Shown: piece after piece, positions 50,367-58,570 of the stretch
How positions within the stretch are numbered: the stretch's first letter is position 1
Layout: every line of letters starts with the position of its first letter
NCBI RefSeq assembly: GCF_014779795.1
Contig: NZ_JACXZS010000002.1
Span: forward strand, 124,001-188,000
DNA: 64,000 nucleotides
Source of the DNA: Microbacterium helvum
Lineage (GTDB): Bacteria; Actinomycetota; Actinomycetes; Actinomycetales; Microbacteriaceae
Direction of reading: 5' to 3'
Program-made: the position numbers and the translations under genes
Notes under the pieces: generated by a model
Databases searched by the model: none
Seen by the model: the letters and a program-made list of their open reading frames with translations, nothing else
What the model was told of the DNA's origin: nothing

Positions 50367-51272
50367 TCAGTGACCGGCGGCGTCGATCAGGGCGTCCTCA
50401 TCCTCGGCGTCGCGGTCGCGGCGGCGGGGGCGAGGGGATGCCGGCGGCGCGGCCGATGCGGCATCACCGGGTCGTTCGGTGTCGGGCTCGGCCTCGTCGT
50501 CCTCGGCGTCCTCGCGACGGTGCTTGCGCTCGGTGCGGATCACGTAGCCGATGAAGACGAAGCCCATGATCGCGAACATGATCCACTGGATCGCGTACGA
50601 CAGGTGGGGCCCGGGATCGTCGGACGGCGCCTCGAGCGCGTTCGGCACGGTGGACGGCGCGGGATCCTCGCTCACCATGACGCCGTAGGCGCTGCGCTCC
50701 AGCGCCTCGCCGGCGTCGGGCGGGATCGTGTCGGCCACGAGGTCGAGGTTGATCGTGGGCACCTGGCCGGCGGGCGCCGAGCGGCCCGACGACGGCAGCG
50801 CCTCGCCCGGGCGCAGGCGCACCACGACGGTCGCCTCACCCGCCGGGGGTGCGGGCACGGCATCGGGCTCGGGCTGATCGTCTCCCGGTGGCACCCAGCC
50901 GCGGTCCACGAGCAGCACGCGCCCGTCGTCGAGGCGGAAGGGCACCAGGACCTCGAAGGACGACGTGCCGCCGTGCGGGCGGTTGCGCGCCAGCAGCTGG
51001 TCCTCGGCGAGGTACTCGCCGGTCAGCGTGACCGGGCGCCACTCGTCCTGCGGGTCGAGTTCGCCGCCGGGCGGGATCGCCTCCGCGAGCGGCACGGGGT
51101 CGGCGCCATAGTTCTGTGCGACCAGCGCGAGCTGGTGCGAGCGCTCCTCGTTGCGCGAGAACTGCCAGTGCGACAGGAAGGCGCACGCGATCGCGAACAC
51201 GACGGCCAGGGCGACGTAGATCGCCCACCGGCCTGCGCGGGGCAGATTCTGCATGCTGACGCCGCGGCTCAT
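50367..51272 (-). CDS. SURF1-family cytochrome oxidase assembly protein
   Basis: 301 residues from ATG 51272, which overlaps the next upstream stop (ATGA). It has the SURF1 pattern of two helices, one near the N terminus (WAIYVALAVVFAIACAFLSHWQFSRNEER) and one near residue 230, with a soluble loop carrying VLLVDRGWVPPG and LSYAIQWIMFAIMG. It assists heme A insertion into cytochrome c oxidase, which fits ctaA and ctaB elsewhere in the window. The tail is long and charged. Confidence 0.92.
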   Translation of the reverse strand: MSRGVSMQNLPRAGRWAIYVALAVVFAIACAFLSHWQFSRNEERSHQLALVAQNYGADPVPLAEAIPPGGELDPQDEWRPVTLTGEYLAEDQLLARNRPHGGTSSFEVLVPFRLDDGRVLLVDRGWVPPGDDQPEPDAVPAPPAGEATVVVRLRPGEALPSSGRSAPAGQVPTINLDLVADTIPPDAGEALERSAYGVMVSEDPAPSTVPNALEAPSDDPGPHLSYAIQWIMFAIMGFVFIGYVIRTERKHRREDAEDDEAEPDTERPGDAASAAPPASPRPRRRDRDAEDEDALIDAAGH

Positions 51273-51484
51273 CGCGACACTCCCGTGTCGGCGAGTGACG
51301 AGACCTCGAGGGGGAAGTCGCGCGCGGCGAGGAATTCTCGGAGGTAACCGACGTGCTCATCGCACGCGACCCACGTCTTGCGGCGGTCGCCGGTGTGGAT
51401 GCGCGGATTGCGCCAGTCGATCCGCCATTTTGCGGGCAGACGGCATCCGGCGCGCGAGCAGGTCGCGGCGACGTCGTCGCTCAT
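51269..51484 (-). CDS. Small Cys/His protein between DUF3099 and SURF1 genes
   Basis: 71 residues. It overlaps both neighbours by four bases (ATGA at each end). The protein has CSRAGC near residue 9 and VACDEHVGYL near residue 39, a C-x4-C...C-x2-H arrangement that could bind zinc. A Trp/Arg-rich middle separates them (WRIDWRNPR). I do not know its function; such small genes are seen next to SURF1 in related actinobacteria and are easily missed. Confidence 0.8.
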   Translation of the reverse strand: MSDDVAATCSRAGCRLPAKWRIDWRNPRIHTGDRRKTWVACDEHVGYLREFLAARDFPLEVSSLADTGVSR

Positions 51485-51897
51485 GCCGCGGGTCCGGGGG
51501 TCTCGGGGTCGTCCGTCGGCGCTTCCGGCCCTGGCGCAGACGGCGCCTCGCGCGGCGCTTCGCGCTGCTCCTCGACGCGGATCACGCGGGTGTCGGTGTT
51601 CGCGCCGGCCGAGGCGGGACCGGGGGCGGCGGGAAGGGACGGCTCCGGGTCCTCACGGCGGTTGCGTCGCGCCTCCTGTCCCACGTTCGCCGAGACGACG
51701 GCGATGTACGGCAGGAAGATCGCCGCGGCGCCGAACACCCAGGTGTACCAGCCGTACGGGGTGATGACGACCATCAGGATGAAGCACAGGATGCGCACGC
51801 CCATCATCACGAGATAGCGGGTCGAACGCGCGCCGACGTCGTCGCGCGGAGCGCGCGGCAGGGACGTGGCCGACGGGGCGTGGCTGGAGTTCTTCAC
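51481..51897 (-). CDS. DUF3099 membrane protein
   Basis: 138 residues from GTG 51897. The conserved part is STRYLVMMGVRILCFILMVV followed by a second helix (WVFGAAAIFLPYIAVVSANV); the C-terminal third is acidic and proline-rich with no fold. Length and helix spacing fit DUF3099. Function is unknown. It is the first gene of a three-gene overlapping unit with the small Cys/His protein and SURF1. Confidence 0.88.
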   Translation of the reverse strand: MKNSSHAPSATSLPRAPRDDVGARSTRYLVMMGVRILCFILMVVITPYGWYTWVFGAAAIFLPYIAVVSANVGQEARRNRREDPEPSLPAAPGPASAGANTDTRVIRVEEQREAPREAPSAPGPEAPTDDPETPGPAA

Positions 51898-51968
51898 GGT
51901 GCTTCCAGGGTACGCCGGTTGCACCGCGTGATCGCCCCGGAGCAGGGCTCCGGGGCGATCTGCGATGG

Positions 51969-52514
51969 TCAGCTGCCGTAGCCGCCCGAATAGGTGCTGG
52001 CCGTCGAGTAGATGGCGACGAAGAACAGGACGAACGCCACGATGCCGATGATCGTGAGGCCGATTCCGACCCAGCCGACGATCGTGCCCGCCAGCGCCAT
52101 GCCGCGGCCCTGCTCGCCGCTCGTCTTGAGCTGCTTGAGCGACATGTGGCCGGTGATGACGCCCACGATCGACCCGACGAGGGGGAGGATCACGAAGCTC
52201 GCGATCGATGCGATGAGCGACACGATCGCGAGGGTGTTCGTCTTGGCGGGCGCGCCGTAGCCGTAGCCCGGTGCTGCGGCGTACCCCGGTGCGGCCCCGT
52301 AGGCGGGCGCGGTGCCGTACGGCGCGGGCGACGCCGGGGTGCCGTAGGCGGGCGGCGGGTACGCACCCTGGGCGGGCGGCGGGTACGCGGCGGGGGCAGC
52401 CGGAGCCGCGGTCTCGGTCGCGGGCGGCGGATATGCGCCCGGCTGCGCGGCCGGGGGAGCGGGCGGCACGGGCGGGTACGCGCCCGGCTCGGGAGTGGGG
52501 GAGGTGTCGCTCAC
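51969..52514 (-). CDS. DUF4190 membrane protein with Pro/Ala/Tyr-rich N terminus
   Basis: 181 residues from GTG 52514, eight bases after GAAAGG. The first 95 residues are low complexity, dominated by AYPPP and APGYG units. The rest is a DUF4190 pair of helices (TLAIVSLIASIASFVILPLVG and GTIVGWVGIGLTIIGIVAFVL) around GHMSLKQLKTSGEQGRGMALAG. The function is unknown; the tail may be an intrinsically disordered cytoplasmic or surface-facing domain. It is divergent from fabG. Confidence 0.88.
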   Translation of the reverse strand: MSDTSPTPEPGAYPPVPPAPPAAQPGAYPPPATETAAPAAPAAYPPPAQGAYPPPAYGTPASPAPYGTAPAYGAAPGYAAAPGYGYGAPAKTNTLAIVSLIASIASFVILPLVGSIVGVITGHMSLKQLKTSGEQGRGMALAGTIVGWVGIGLTIIGIVAFVLFFVAIYSTASTYSGGYGS

Positions 52515-52603
52515 GGCGAGGCCTTTCGTCGGTGTCTGCGTCCAGCGTCCCAGCGGCGCGGCGGCAGTGTCAAACACATCCGGGGTGCGGCGCCGCTCGC
52601 CGC

Positions 52604-52609
52604 TAGGCT
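52604..52609 (+). promoter_or_regulatory. -10 box TAGGCT upstream of fabG
   Basis: TAGGCT predicts a start near 52616 and a leader of about 30 bases with GGGAG before ATG 52645. Confidence 0.55.
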
Positions 52610-52644
52610 GGTGCGGTTCCGTCGCAAACCACCGGGAGTGAACC

Positions 52645-53355
52645 ATGTCCACCGATCGCGTCGTCCTCGTCACCGGCGGCAACCGCGGCATCGGCCGCGC
52701 CATCGCCGAGCGCTTCGTCGCAGCCGGCTACAAGGTCGCCGTGACCGCCCGTTCCGGCGAGGGTCCCGAAGGCACCCTCACGGTGCGTGCTGATGTGACG
52801 GATGCCGCAGCCGTCGACGCCGCCTTCACCGAGGTCGAGAACACGCTCGGACCGGTCGGGATCGTCGTCGCCAACGCCGGCATCACGAAGGACACACTGC
52901 TGCTGCGCATGACGGAGGACGACTTCGACAGCGTCGTGGCGACCAACCTCGGTGGTGCGTTCCGCGTCGTCAAGCGCGCGTCGAAAGGGATGCTGCGTGC
53001 CAAGTGGGGCCGCGTCATCCTCATCTCCAGCGTCGTCGGCCTCTACGGCTCGCCCGGCCAGATCAACTACGCCGCGTCCAAGAGCGCGCTCGTCGGCTTC
53101 GCTCGCTCTCTCACCCGGGAACTCGGCGGCCGCGGCATCACCGCGAACGTCGTCGCCCCCGGCTTCATCGAGACCGACATGACGGCCGAGCTCACCGACG
53201 AGACGCAGGCGGAGTACAAGAAGAGCATCCCGGCCGGGCGCTACGGGTCCGCCGATGAGGTCGCCGGTGTCGTGACGTGGATCGCGTCCGACGACGCCGC
53301 CTACATCTCCGGCGCCGTCATCCCCGTCGACGGCGGGCTCGGCATGGGCCACTGA
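52645..53355 (+). CDS. fabG: 3-oxoacyl-ACP reductase (SDR family)
   Basis: 236 residues. NADPH motif TGGNRGIGRA near residue 11, NAG in VANAGITKD, catalytic Ser in LISSVVG, and YxxxK in NYAASK. The C terminus PVDGGLGMGH is typical of actinobacterial FabG1/MabA. It reduces 3-oxoacyl-ACP in fatty acid synthesis. No fabI or other fab gene adjoins it. Confidence 0.93.
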   Translation: MSTDRVVLVTGGNRGIGRAIAERFVAAGYKVAVTARSGEGPEGTLTVRADVTDAAAVDAAFTEVENTLGPVGIVVANAGITKDTLLLRMTEDDFDSVVATNLGGAFRVVKRASKGMLRAKWGRVILISSVVGLYGSPGQINYAASKSALVGFARSLTRELGGRGITANVVAPGFIETDMTAELTDETQAEYKKSIPAGRYGSADEVAGVVTWIASDDAAYISGAVIPVDGGLGMGH

Positions 53356-53362
53356 CGCCCGA

Positions 53363-53404
53363 GGTTCCGCGGGCGCAGCTGATCTGCGATGCGCCCGCGG
53401 AACC
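53363..53404. terminator. Bidirectional hairpin after fabG
   Basis: A perfect 15-bp stem (53363-53377 with 53390-53404) lies between convergent fabG and the hydrolase gene. There is no T-run on either side. Confidence 0.7.
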
Positions 53405-53409
53405 CGTGA

Positions 53410-54117
53410 TCAGCCGATGGCCTGCAGGATCGCCTCGGCCACCGCGCCAGGGCGAGAGAACTGCGGCCAGTGGCCGGTCGCATCTCCAGGCTCACCGAGC
53501 TCGATGATGTCGACCTGCTGCAGCGCGGCGAGCTCGGCTGCCCACGCGGGCGGGGCAGCGATGATCTCGCGGATCTGCGCCGCCGGCACGGTGCCGGTGA
53601 TGATCGTCACGGGTACCGCACGGCGTCGTTCGTCCATCAGCCGGATCGGATCCGTGGGGATCTGCTCGGGCACCGACTTCGCGCGGGCAGCCGCATCCGC
53701 GCGGGTCTGCGGGTCGAGGTCGGCGACGTCGGACTCGTCGAAGAAGTCCCACCCGGGGAAGGGGACCACCCCGTCGACGATCGGGAACTCCGAGATCGTC
53801 CCGCCCTCGCCGGGAGGCCACGTGTCGAGCAGGACGAGGTGGGTCACGCGGTCGGGACGGGCATCGACCGCGCCGTACGCGACGTTGCCGCCGCCGGAGT
53901 GGCCCACGAGCACGATCTGACCGTCGAGGGCATCGATCTCGGCGGCGACGGCGGCGACCCAGTCCGCCATCCCGATGCCGGCGGACTCGGACGCGATCGC
54001 GCCGACCCCCGGCATTGTGAGGGGGCGGGTGCGATGACCGGCGGCTTCGAGGGCGGGGGAGACGTCGCCCCAGGACGACGCGTCCAGCCACAGGCCGGGG
54101 ACGAGGATGATGTGCAT
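53410..54117 (-). CDS. Alpha/beta hydrolase
   Basis: 235 residues from leaderless ATG 54117. Oxyanion region ILVPGLWLDASSW at the N terminus, nucleophile elbow VLVGHSGGGNVAY (Ser near residue 74), and the C-terminal His in GDATGHWPQFSRP. An esterase or related hydrolase; the substrate is unknown. Confidence 0.9.
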   Translation of the reverse strand: MHIILVPGLWLDASSWGDVSPALEAAGHRTRPLTMPGVGAIASESAGIGMADWVAAVAAEIDALDGQIVLVGHSGGGNVAYGAVDARPDRVTHLVLLDTWPPGEGGTISEFPIVDGVVPFPGWDFFDESDVADLDPQTRADAAARAKSVPEQIPTDPIRLMDERRRAVPVTIITGTVPAAQIREIIAAPPAWAAELAALQQVDIIELGEPGDATGHWPQFSRPGAVAEAILQAIG

Positions 54118-54123
54118 GTCCTG

Positions 54124-54129
54124 AGGCTA
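54124..54129 (-). promoter_or_regulatory. -10 box TAGCCT of the leaderless hydrolase gene
   Basis: TAGCCT on the reverse strand ends six bases before ATG 54117. Confidence 0.65.
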
Positions 54130-54167
54130 TCGACGGCCGCCGACACGCGCCCGGGCATCGCGCGGCA

Positions 54168-54809
54168 TCAGGGAAGCAGAGCGATGACCTCGCGCAGATC
54201 GACCGGGCCGATCACGACGTCGGCCTGGGAGCGCACGGCGGGCTTCGCGTTGAACGCGACTCCGAGCCCCGCCTCCGCCATCATGGCGAGGTCGTTCGCG
54301 CCGTCGCCGATCGCGACGGTGCGCGAGAGGTCGACGCCGCGTTCGGACGACCACTCGCGCAGGGCCCGTGCCTTGCCGCCGGCATCCACGATCTCTCCGT
54401 CCACCACACCGGAGAGCACGCCGTCGCGCGTCGCGAGGCGGTTCGCGCGCCACACGTCGACGCCGAGGTCCGGCGCGACGATGTCGAGGATCTCGTGGAA
54501 CCCGCCCGACACGACGCCCACCGCGCCGCCGCGGGCATGGACGGCGTCGATCAGCTCGCGCACGCCGGGAGTCGGCTCGATGCGCGCCAGCACGCGGGCG
54601 AACGCCGCGACCGGCACGCCGGCGAGGGCTTCGACGCGCGAGCGCAGGCTCGTGGCGAAATCTACCTCGCCGCGCATCGCGGCCTCGGTCGCCGCGGCCA
54701 CCTCGGGCCCGCGCCCCGCCTCGTCGGCGATCAGCTCGATGACCTCGTTGCGGATCAGAGTCGAATCGGCGTCGAGCACGACGAGGAAGCGCGCGGGTGC
54801 GGAAGGCAT
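54168..54809 (-). CDS. serB: Phosphoserine phosphatase
   Basis: 213 residues from leaderless ATG 54809. HAD motifs: VVLDADSTLIRNE (DxDST nucleophile), VVSGGFHEI, and AIGDGANDLAMM. It makes serine from phosphoserine. It lacks the N-terminal ACT domains of longer SerB proteins. Confidence 0.93.
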   Translation of the reverse strand: MPSAPARFLVVLDADSTLIRNEVIELIADEAGRGPEVAAATEAAMRGEVDFATSLRSRVEALAGVPVAAFARVLARIEPTPGVRELIDAVHARGGAVGVVSGGFHEILDIVAPDLGVDVWRANRLATRDGVLSGVVDGEIVDAGGKARALREWSSERGVDLSRTVAIGDGANDLAMMAEAGLGVAFNAKPAVRSQADVVIGPVDLREVIALLP

Positions 54810-54815
54810 GCGTCA

Positions 54816-54821
54816 ACGCTA
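54816..54821 (-). promoter_or_regulatory. -10 box TAGCGT of leaderless serB
   Basis: TAGCGT on the reverse strand ends six bases before ATG 54809. Confidence 0.65.
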
Positions 54822-54866
54822 GCGAACGGTGGATGCCGCACCCGACCGCATGTCGGCCGCAAGCGG

Positions 54867-56111
54867 TCAGCGCTCGACGCGGACGCCCTTTCCGACGACG
54901 GTGATGCCGCTGTCGGTGACGGTGAATCCGCGGGCGAGGTCCTTCTCGCGATCGACGCCGACGGTCGCGCCGTCATCGAGCACGACGTTCTTGTCGAGGA
55001 TCGCGCGGTGCACCCTCGCACCGGCGCCGACGTGCACATAGTCGAACAGCACCGAGTCGGTGATGGTCGACCCGCCGCCGGCCAGCGTCCACGGCCCCAC
55101 GACGCTGCGCTCGAGGTGCGTGCCCGACAGCACCGAGCCGAGCGAGACGATCGAGTCGATCGCGTTGCCGATGCGCCCCACCGAGTCGCGCACGAACTTC
55201 GCGGGCGGCGAGTTGACCGCCTGCGAGTGGATCGGCCAGTCGGTGTTGTACAGGTTGAAGATCGGCAGCGTCGAGATCAGGTCGCGGTGCGCGTCGAAGA
55301 ACGAGTCGATCGTGCCGACGTCGCGCCAGTAGTAGCGGTCGCGGTCGGTGGAGCCGGGCACGTCGTTGCGGTTCATGTCGTACACGCCGGCCTCGCCGCG
55401 CGACACGAAATAGGGGACGATGTCGCCGCCCATGTCGTGGTTCGACGTCGGCAGCTCGCCGTCGGACTCGACCGCCTCGATGAGCGCCTGCGTGTCGAAG
55501 ATGTAGTTGCCCATCGAGGCGAGCACCTGGTCGGGCGCGTCGGCGAGTCCCACCGGGCTCTGCGGCTTCTCGAGGAACTCGCGGATGCGGCTGGGGTCGG
55601 CCGGGTCGACGTCGATGACGCCGAACTGGTTCGCGAGCGAGATCGGCTGACGGATGCCGGCGACCGTTGCCCGCGCGCCCGACTCGATGTGGGCGGCCAG
55701 CATCTGGCGGAAGTCCATGCGGTAGACGTGGTCGGCGCCGATCACGACGACGATGTCGGGCTTCTCGTCGGTGATGAGGTTGAGGCTCTGCAGGATCGCG
55801 TCGGCAGAGCCCGAGAACCACCGCTTGCCGAGTCGCTGCTGGGCGGGGACGGAGGCCACGTACGAGTCGAGCAGAGCCGACATGCGCCAGGTCTGGGAGA
55901 TGTGCCGGTCGAGGCTGTGGGACTTGTACTGCGTGAGCACCACCACCTGCCGGAGCCCCGAGTTGATGAGATTCGAGATCGCGAAGTCGATGAGCCGGTA
56001 CTGGCCCCCGAAGGGGACGGCAGGCTTCGCTCGATCCGCAGTCAGGGGCATCAACCGCTTCCCCTCGCCGCCGGCGAGGATGATTCCGAAGACCTTGGGC
56101 GCTGCTGGCAT
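54867..56111 (-). CDS. glgC: Glucose-1-phosphate adenylyltransferase (ADP-glucose pyrophosphorylase)
   Basis: 414 residues from ATG 56111; GTG 56120 is in frame but overlaps the -10 box. The N-terminal nucleotidyl motif [39 protein letters not shown], and the C-terminal left-handed helix region are standard. It makes ADP-glucose for glycogen or maltose-1-phosphate synthesis. It is divergent from glgM with 47 bases between starts. Confidence 0.97.
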   Translation of the reverse strand: MPAAPKVFGIILAGGEGKRLMPLTADRAKPAVPFGGQYRLIDFAISNLINSGLRQVVVLTQYKSHSLDRHISQTWRMSALLDSYVASVPAQQRLGKRWFSGSADAILQSLNLITDEKPDIVVVIGADHVYRMDFRQMLAAHIESGARATVAGIRQPISLANQFGVIDVDPADPSRIREFLEKPQSPVGLADAPDQVLASMGNYIFDTQALIEAVESDGELPTSNHDMGGDIVPYFVSRGEAGVYDMNRNDVPGSTDRDRYYWRDVGTIDSFFDAHRDLISTLPIFNLYNTDWPIHSQAVNSPPAKFVRDSVGRIGNAIDSIVSLGSVLSGTHLERSVVGPWTLAGGGSTITDSVLFDYVHVGAGARVHRAILDKNVVLDDGATVGVDREKDLARGFTVTDSGITVVGKGVRVER

Positions 56112-56118
56112 GTGACCC

Positions 56119-56124
56119 ACACTA
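56119..56124 (-). promoter_or_regulatory. -10 box TAGTGT of leaderless glgC
   Basis: TAGTGT on the reverse strand ends seven bases before ATG 56111. Confidence 0.6.
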
Positions 56125-56146
56125 GGACGCGTTTCGACCGATGTAC

Positions 56147-56152
56147 TAGCGT
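56147..56152 (+). promoter_or_regulatory. -10 box TAGCGT of leaderless glgM
   Basis: TAGCGT ends six bases before ATG 56159; the glgC and glgM boxes lie only 22 bases apart, back to back. Confidence 0.65.
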
Positions 56153-56158
56153 TCGAGC

Positions 56159-57352
56159 ATGCGAGTCGACATCGTCACGAAGGAGTACCCGCCGGAGATC
56201 TACGGCGGTGCCGGAGTCCATGTCACAGAGCTGGTGAAAGCGCTGCGGGCAGAGCTGGATGTGCGCGTCCGGGCGTTCGGCGCGGACCGCTCGGAAGAGG
56301 GGACGACCTCGTACGCCGTCCCGGCGGGACTCGGGGCGGCCAACGCGGCCGTGCAGACCCTCGGCACCGACCTGGAGATCGTCTCCGACGTCGCCGGCGC
56401 CGACGTCGTGCACAGCCACACCTGGTACGCCAACTTCGCCGGCCACCTCGCGTCGCTGCTGCACGGCATCCCGCACATCGTCACGGCCCACAGCCTCGAG
56501 CCGCTGCGGCCGTGGAAGGCCGAGCAGCTGGGCGGCGGGTACGCGGTGTCGAGCTGGATCGAGAAGACCGCGTACGAGGGCGCGGCGGCGGTCGTCGCCG
56601 TGAGCAACGGCATGCGCGAGGACATCCTGCGCAGCTACCCCGCCCTGGAGCCCGACCGGGTGCGCGTCATCTACAACGGCATCGACGTCGAGGCCTGGCA
56701 TCCCGTCGAGGATCCGGAGCTGCTCGCCGAGCTGGGGATCGATCCGGCGAAGCCGTCCGTGGTCTTCGTGGGCCGCATCACGCGCCAGAAGGGGCTGCCC
56801 TACTTCCTGCGCGCCGCCGAGCGACTGCCCGCGGACGTTCAGGTGATCCTGGCCGCGGGGGCTCCCGACACGCCGCAGATCATGGCCGAGGTCGAGGAGC
56901 TCGTGCGCGGGCTGCAGGCGACCCGCGAGGGTGTCGTGTGGCTGGACCGCATGCTGTCTCGCCACGAGCTGTGCACCATCCTCAGCGCCGCGACGACCTT
57001 CGTGTGCCCCTCGGTGTACGAGCCGCTCGGCATCGTGAACCTCGAGGCGATGGCGTGCGGCGCCGCCGTCGTCGGAACCGGGACCGGCGGCATCCCCGAG
57101 GTCGTGGTGGACGGCGTGACCGGGCGCATCGTCCCGATCGACCAGGTGCAGGACGGCACCGGCACACCGACAGACCCCGAAGCCTTCGTGTCCGATCTCG
57201 CCCGCGTCCTCACCGAGGTCGTGAGCGATCCCGCCCGGGCGCGGGAGTACGGGGCCGCCGGACGCCGCCGTGCCACGGAGGACTTCAGCTGGCAGCGGAT
57301 CGCCGAGCAGACCGCCTCGCTGTACGCGGAGGTGGCCGCCGGCGGCCGGTAG
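56159..57352 (+). CDS. glgM: GT4 glycosyltransferase GlgM/GlgA (actinobacterial type)
   Basis: 397 residues. N-terminal [20 protein letters not shown], donor-binding [11 protein letters not shown], and the GT4 motif [15 protein letters not shown]. The short form and gene order match the mycobacterial glgM-glgC pair, where the enzyme makes maltose 1-phosphate from ADP-glucose and glucose 1-phosphate for the GlgE pathway. A classical glycogen synthase role cannot be excluded. No glgE is in the window. The TAG stop begins the next -10 box. Confidence 0.92.
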   Translation: MRVDIVTKEYPPEIYGGAGVHVTELVKALRAELDVRVRAFGADRSEEGTTSYAVPAGLGAANAAVQTLGTDLEIVSDVAGADVVHSHTWYANFAGHLASLLHGIPHIVTAHSLEPLRPWKAEQLGGGYAVSSWIEKTAYEGAAAVVAVSNGMREDILRSYPALEPDRVRVIYNGIDVEAWHPVEDPELLAELGIDPAKPSVVFVGRITRQKGLPYFLRAAERLPADVQVILAAGAPDTPQIMAEVEELVRGLQATREGVVWLDRMLSRHELCTILSAATTFVCPSVYEPLGIVNLEAMACGAAVVGTGTGGIPEVVVDGVTGRIVPIDQVQDGTGTPTDPEAFVSDLARVLTEVVSDPARAREYGAAGRRRATEDFSWQRIAEQTASLYAEVAAGGR

Positions 57353-57355
57353 GCT
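57350..57355 (+). promoter_or_regulatory. -10 box TAGGCT overlapping the glgM stop
   Basis: TAGGCT ends six bases before ATG 57362 of the ABC ATPase gene. Confidence 0.7.
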
Positions 57356-57361
57356 GGGAGC

Positions 57362-58147
57362 ATGCCCCAGGTGCTCGAGTTCTCCGACGTCGTCGTCCGC
57401 CGAAACGCACGCAACATCGTCGACCACCTGGACTGGACCATCAACGACGACGAGCGGTGGGTCGTCCTCGGCCCGAACGGCGCCGGCAAGACCACGGTCC
57501 TGCAGATGGCCGACACGCTGCTGCACCCGACCTCGGGGGTCGTCACGATCCTCGGCGAGCGACTGGGCCGCACCGACGTGTTCGAGCTGCGCCCGCGCAT
57601 CGGATTCGCCTCGTCGGCCATGGCGCGCCGCGTGCCGCCGGAAGAGACCGTGCTCAACGTCGTGCTGACGGCGGCGTACTCGGTGCTCGGCCGCTGGCGC
57701 GAGGACTACGAAGACATCGACGAGCGCCGGGCCCTGCGGGTGCTCGCCGAGTGGAAGCTCGATCACCTCGCCGACCGCACGTTCGGCACGCTGTCGGACG
57801 GCGAGCAGAAGCGCGTTCAGATCGCGCGCGCGGTCATGACGGACCCCGAGCTGCTGCTGCTCGACGAGCCGACGGCGAGCCTCGACCTCGGCGCGCGCGA
57901 AGAGCTGCTCATCCTGCTCGGCGGCTACGCATCGGCGCCGACCACGCCCGCGATGATCATGGTCACCCACCACGTGGAAGAGATCCCGGTCGGCTTCACG
58001 CACGTGCTGCTGCTCCGCGACGGCAAGGCTGTGGCCTCCGGCCCCATCCGCGAGACGCTCACCGGCGATGCTCTCACCGAGACCTTCGGCGTGCCGATCC
58101 GGCTCACCGAAGACGGCGGGCGCTTCGCGGCACGCGCCGCGCACTGA
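57362..58147 (+). CDS. ABC transporter ATP-binding protein, orphan
   Basis: 261 residues from leaderless ATG 57362. Walker A GPNGAGKTTVLQ, signature LSDGEQKRVQIARAVM, Walker B LLLLDEPTASLDLGARE, and switch His in VTHHVEEIPVGFTH. It has no neighbouring permease or binding protein. The layout resembles YlmA/ModF-like cytosolic ATPases. The second residue of the signature is Ser followed by Asp (LSDGE) rather than LSGGQ, as in that group. Substrate unknown. Confidence 0.88.
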   Translation: MPQVLEFSDVVVRRNARNIVDHLDWTINDDERWVVLGPNGAGKTTVLQMADTLLHPTSGVVTILGERLGRTDVFELRPRIGFASSAMARRVPPEETVLNVVLTAAYSVLGRWREDYEDIDERRALRVLAEWKLDHLADRTFGTLSDGEQKRVQIARAVMTDPELLLLDEPTASLDLGAREELLILLGGYASAPTTPAMIMVTHHVEEIPVGFTHVLLLRDGKAVASGPIRETLTGDALTETFGVPIRLTEDGGRFAARAAH

Positions 58148-58153
58148 GGCTGG

Positions 58154-58159
58154 TAGACT
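58154..58159 (+). promoter_or_regulatory. -10 box TAGACT upstream of rpmE2
   Basis: TAGACT predicts a start near 58166 and a leader of about 80 bases. Confidence 0.55.
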
Positions 58160-58206
58160 AGATCCTTGGTGCGTGCACACGCGTGCCCGCACTCAAGACT
58201 TTGACC

Positions 58207-58226
58207 GCCCTGGCAAAATCCAGGGC
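58207..58226 (+). promoter_or_regulatory. Hairpin in the rpmE2 leader
   Basis: GCCCTGG and CCAGGGC pair perfectly around CAAAAT, followed by AAAGGA and ATG 58247. A structured leader ahead of an L31 gene fits autoregulation by the ribosomal protein; L31 leader motifs have been proposed for actinobacteria, but I cannot check this one against a model. Confidence 0.45.
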
Positions 58227-58246
58227 ACCATCCTCAAAGGACCATC

Positions 58247-58504
58247 ATGAAGACTGACATCCACCCGGACTACCAGGCCGTCGTGTTCCGTGACCTCGGC
58301 TCGGGCGAGACCTTCCTCACCCGCTCGACGGTGACCAGCGACAAGACGATCGAGCTCGACGGCGTCGAGTACCCCGTCATCGACGTCGAGATCTCGTCGG
58401 CCTCGCACCCGTTCTACACGGGCAAGCAGCGCATCATGGACTCGGCCGGTCGTGTCGAGAAGTTCAACCAGCGCTTCAAGAACTTCGGCGGCGCTTCCAA
58501 GTAA
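58247..58504 (+). CDS. rpmE2: 50S ribosomal protein L31 type B
   Basis: 85 residues. Start [20 protein letters not shown] and [20 protein letters not shown] identify L31. The CxxC zinc pair of type A is absent, so this is the zinc-independent type B paralogue, often induced at low zinc. I see no clear Zur box, though the leader hairpin may mask one. Confidence 0.97.
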   Translation: MKTDIHPDYQAVVFRDLGSGETFLTRSTVTSDKTIELDGVEYPVIDVEISSASHPFYTGKQRIMDSAGRVEKFNQRFKNFGGASK

Positions 58505-58518
58505 GCCCCGCCCGCCAC

Positions 58519-58547
58519 GAAAGCCCCGCACATCGTGTGGGGCTTTC
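58519..58547 (+). terminator. Hairpin after rpmE2
   Basis: A 9-bp outer stem (GAAAGCCCC with GGGGCTTTC) continues with a wobble and two more pairs to a small loop, 14 bases after the stop. The leftward exonuclease gene ends at 58571. Confidence 0.7.
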
Positions 58548-58570
58548 TGCGTTCCTGGGGGCAGCCGGCG

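Noticed and set aside
56112..56120. GTG start for glgC three codons upstream
   Set aside because: It overlaps the -10 box, whereas ATG 56111 is seven bases after it.
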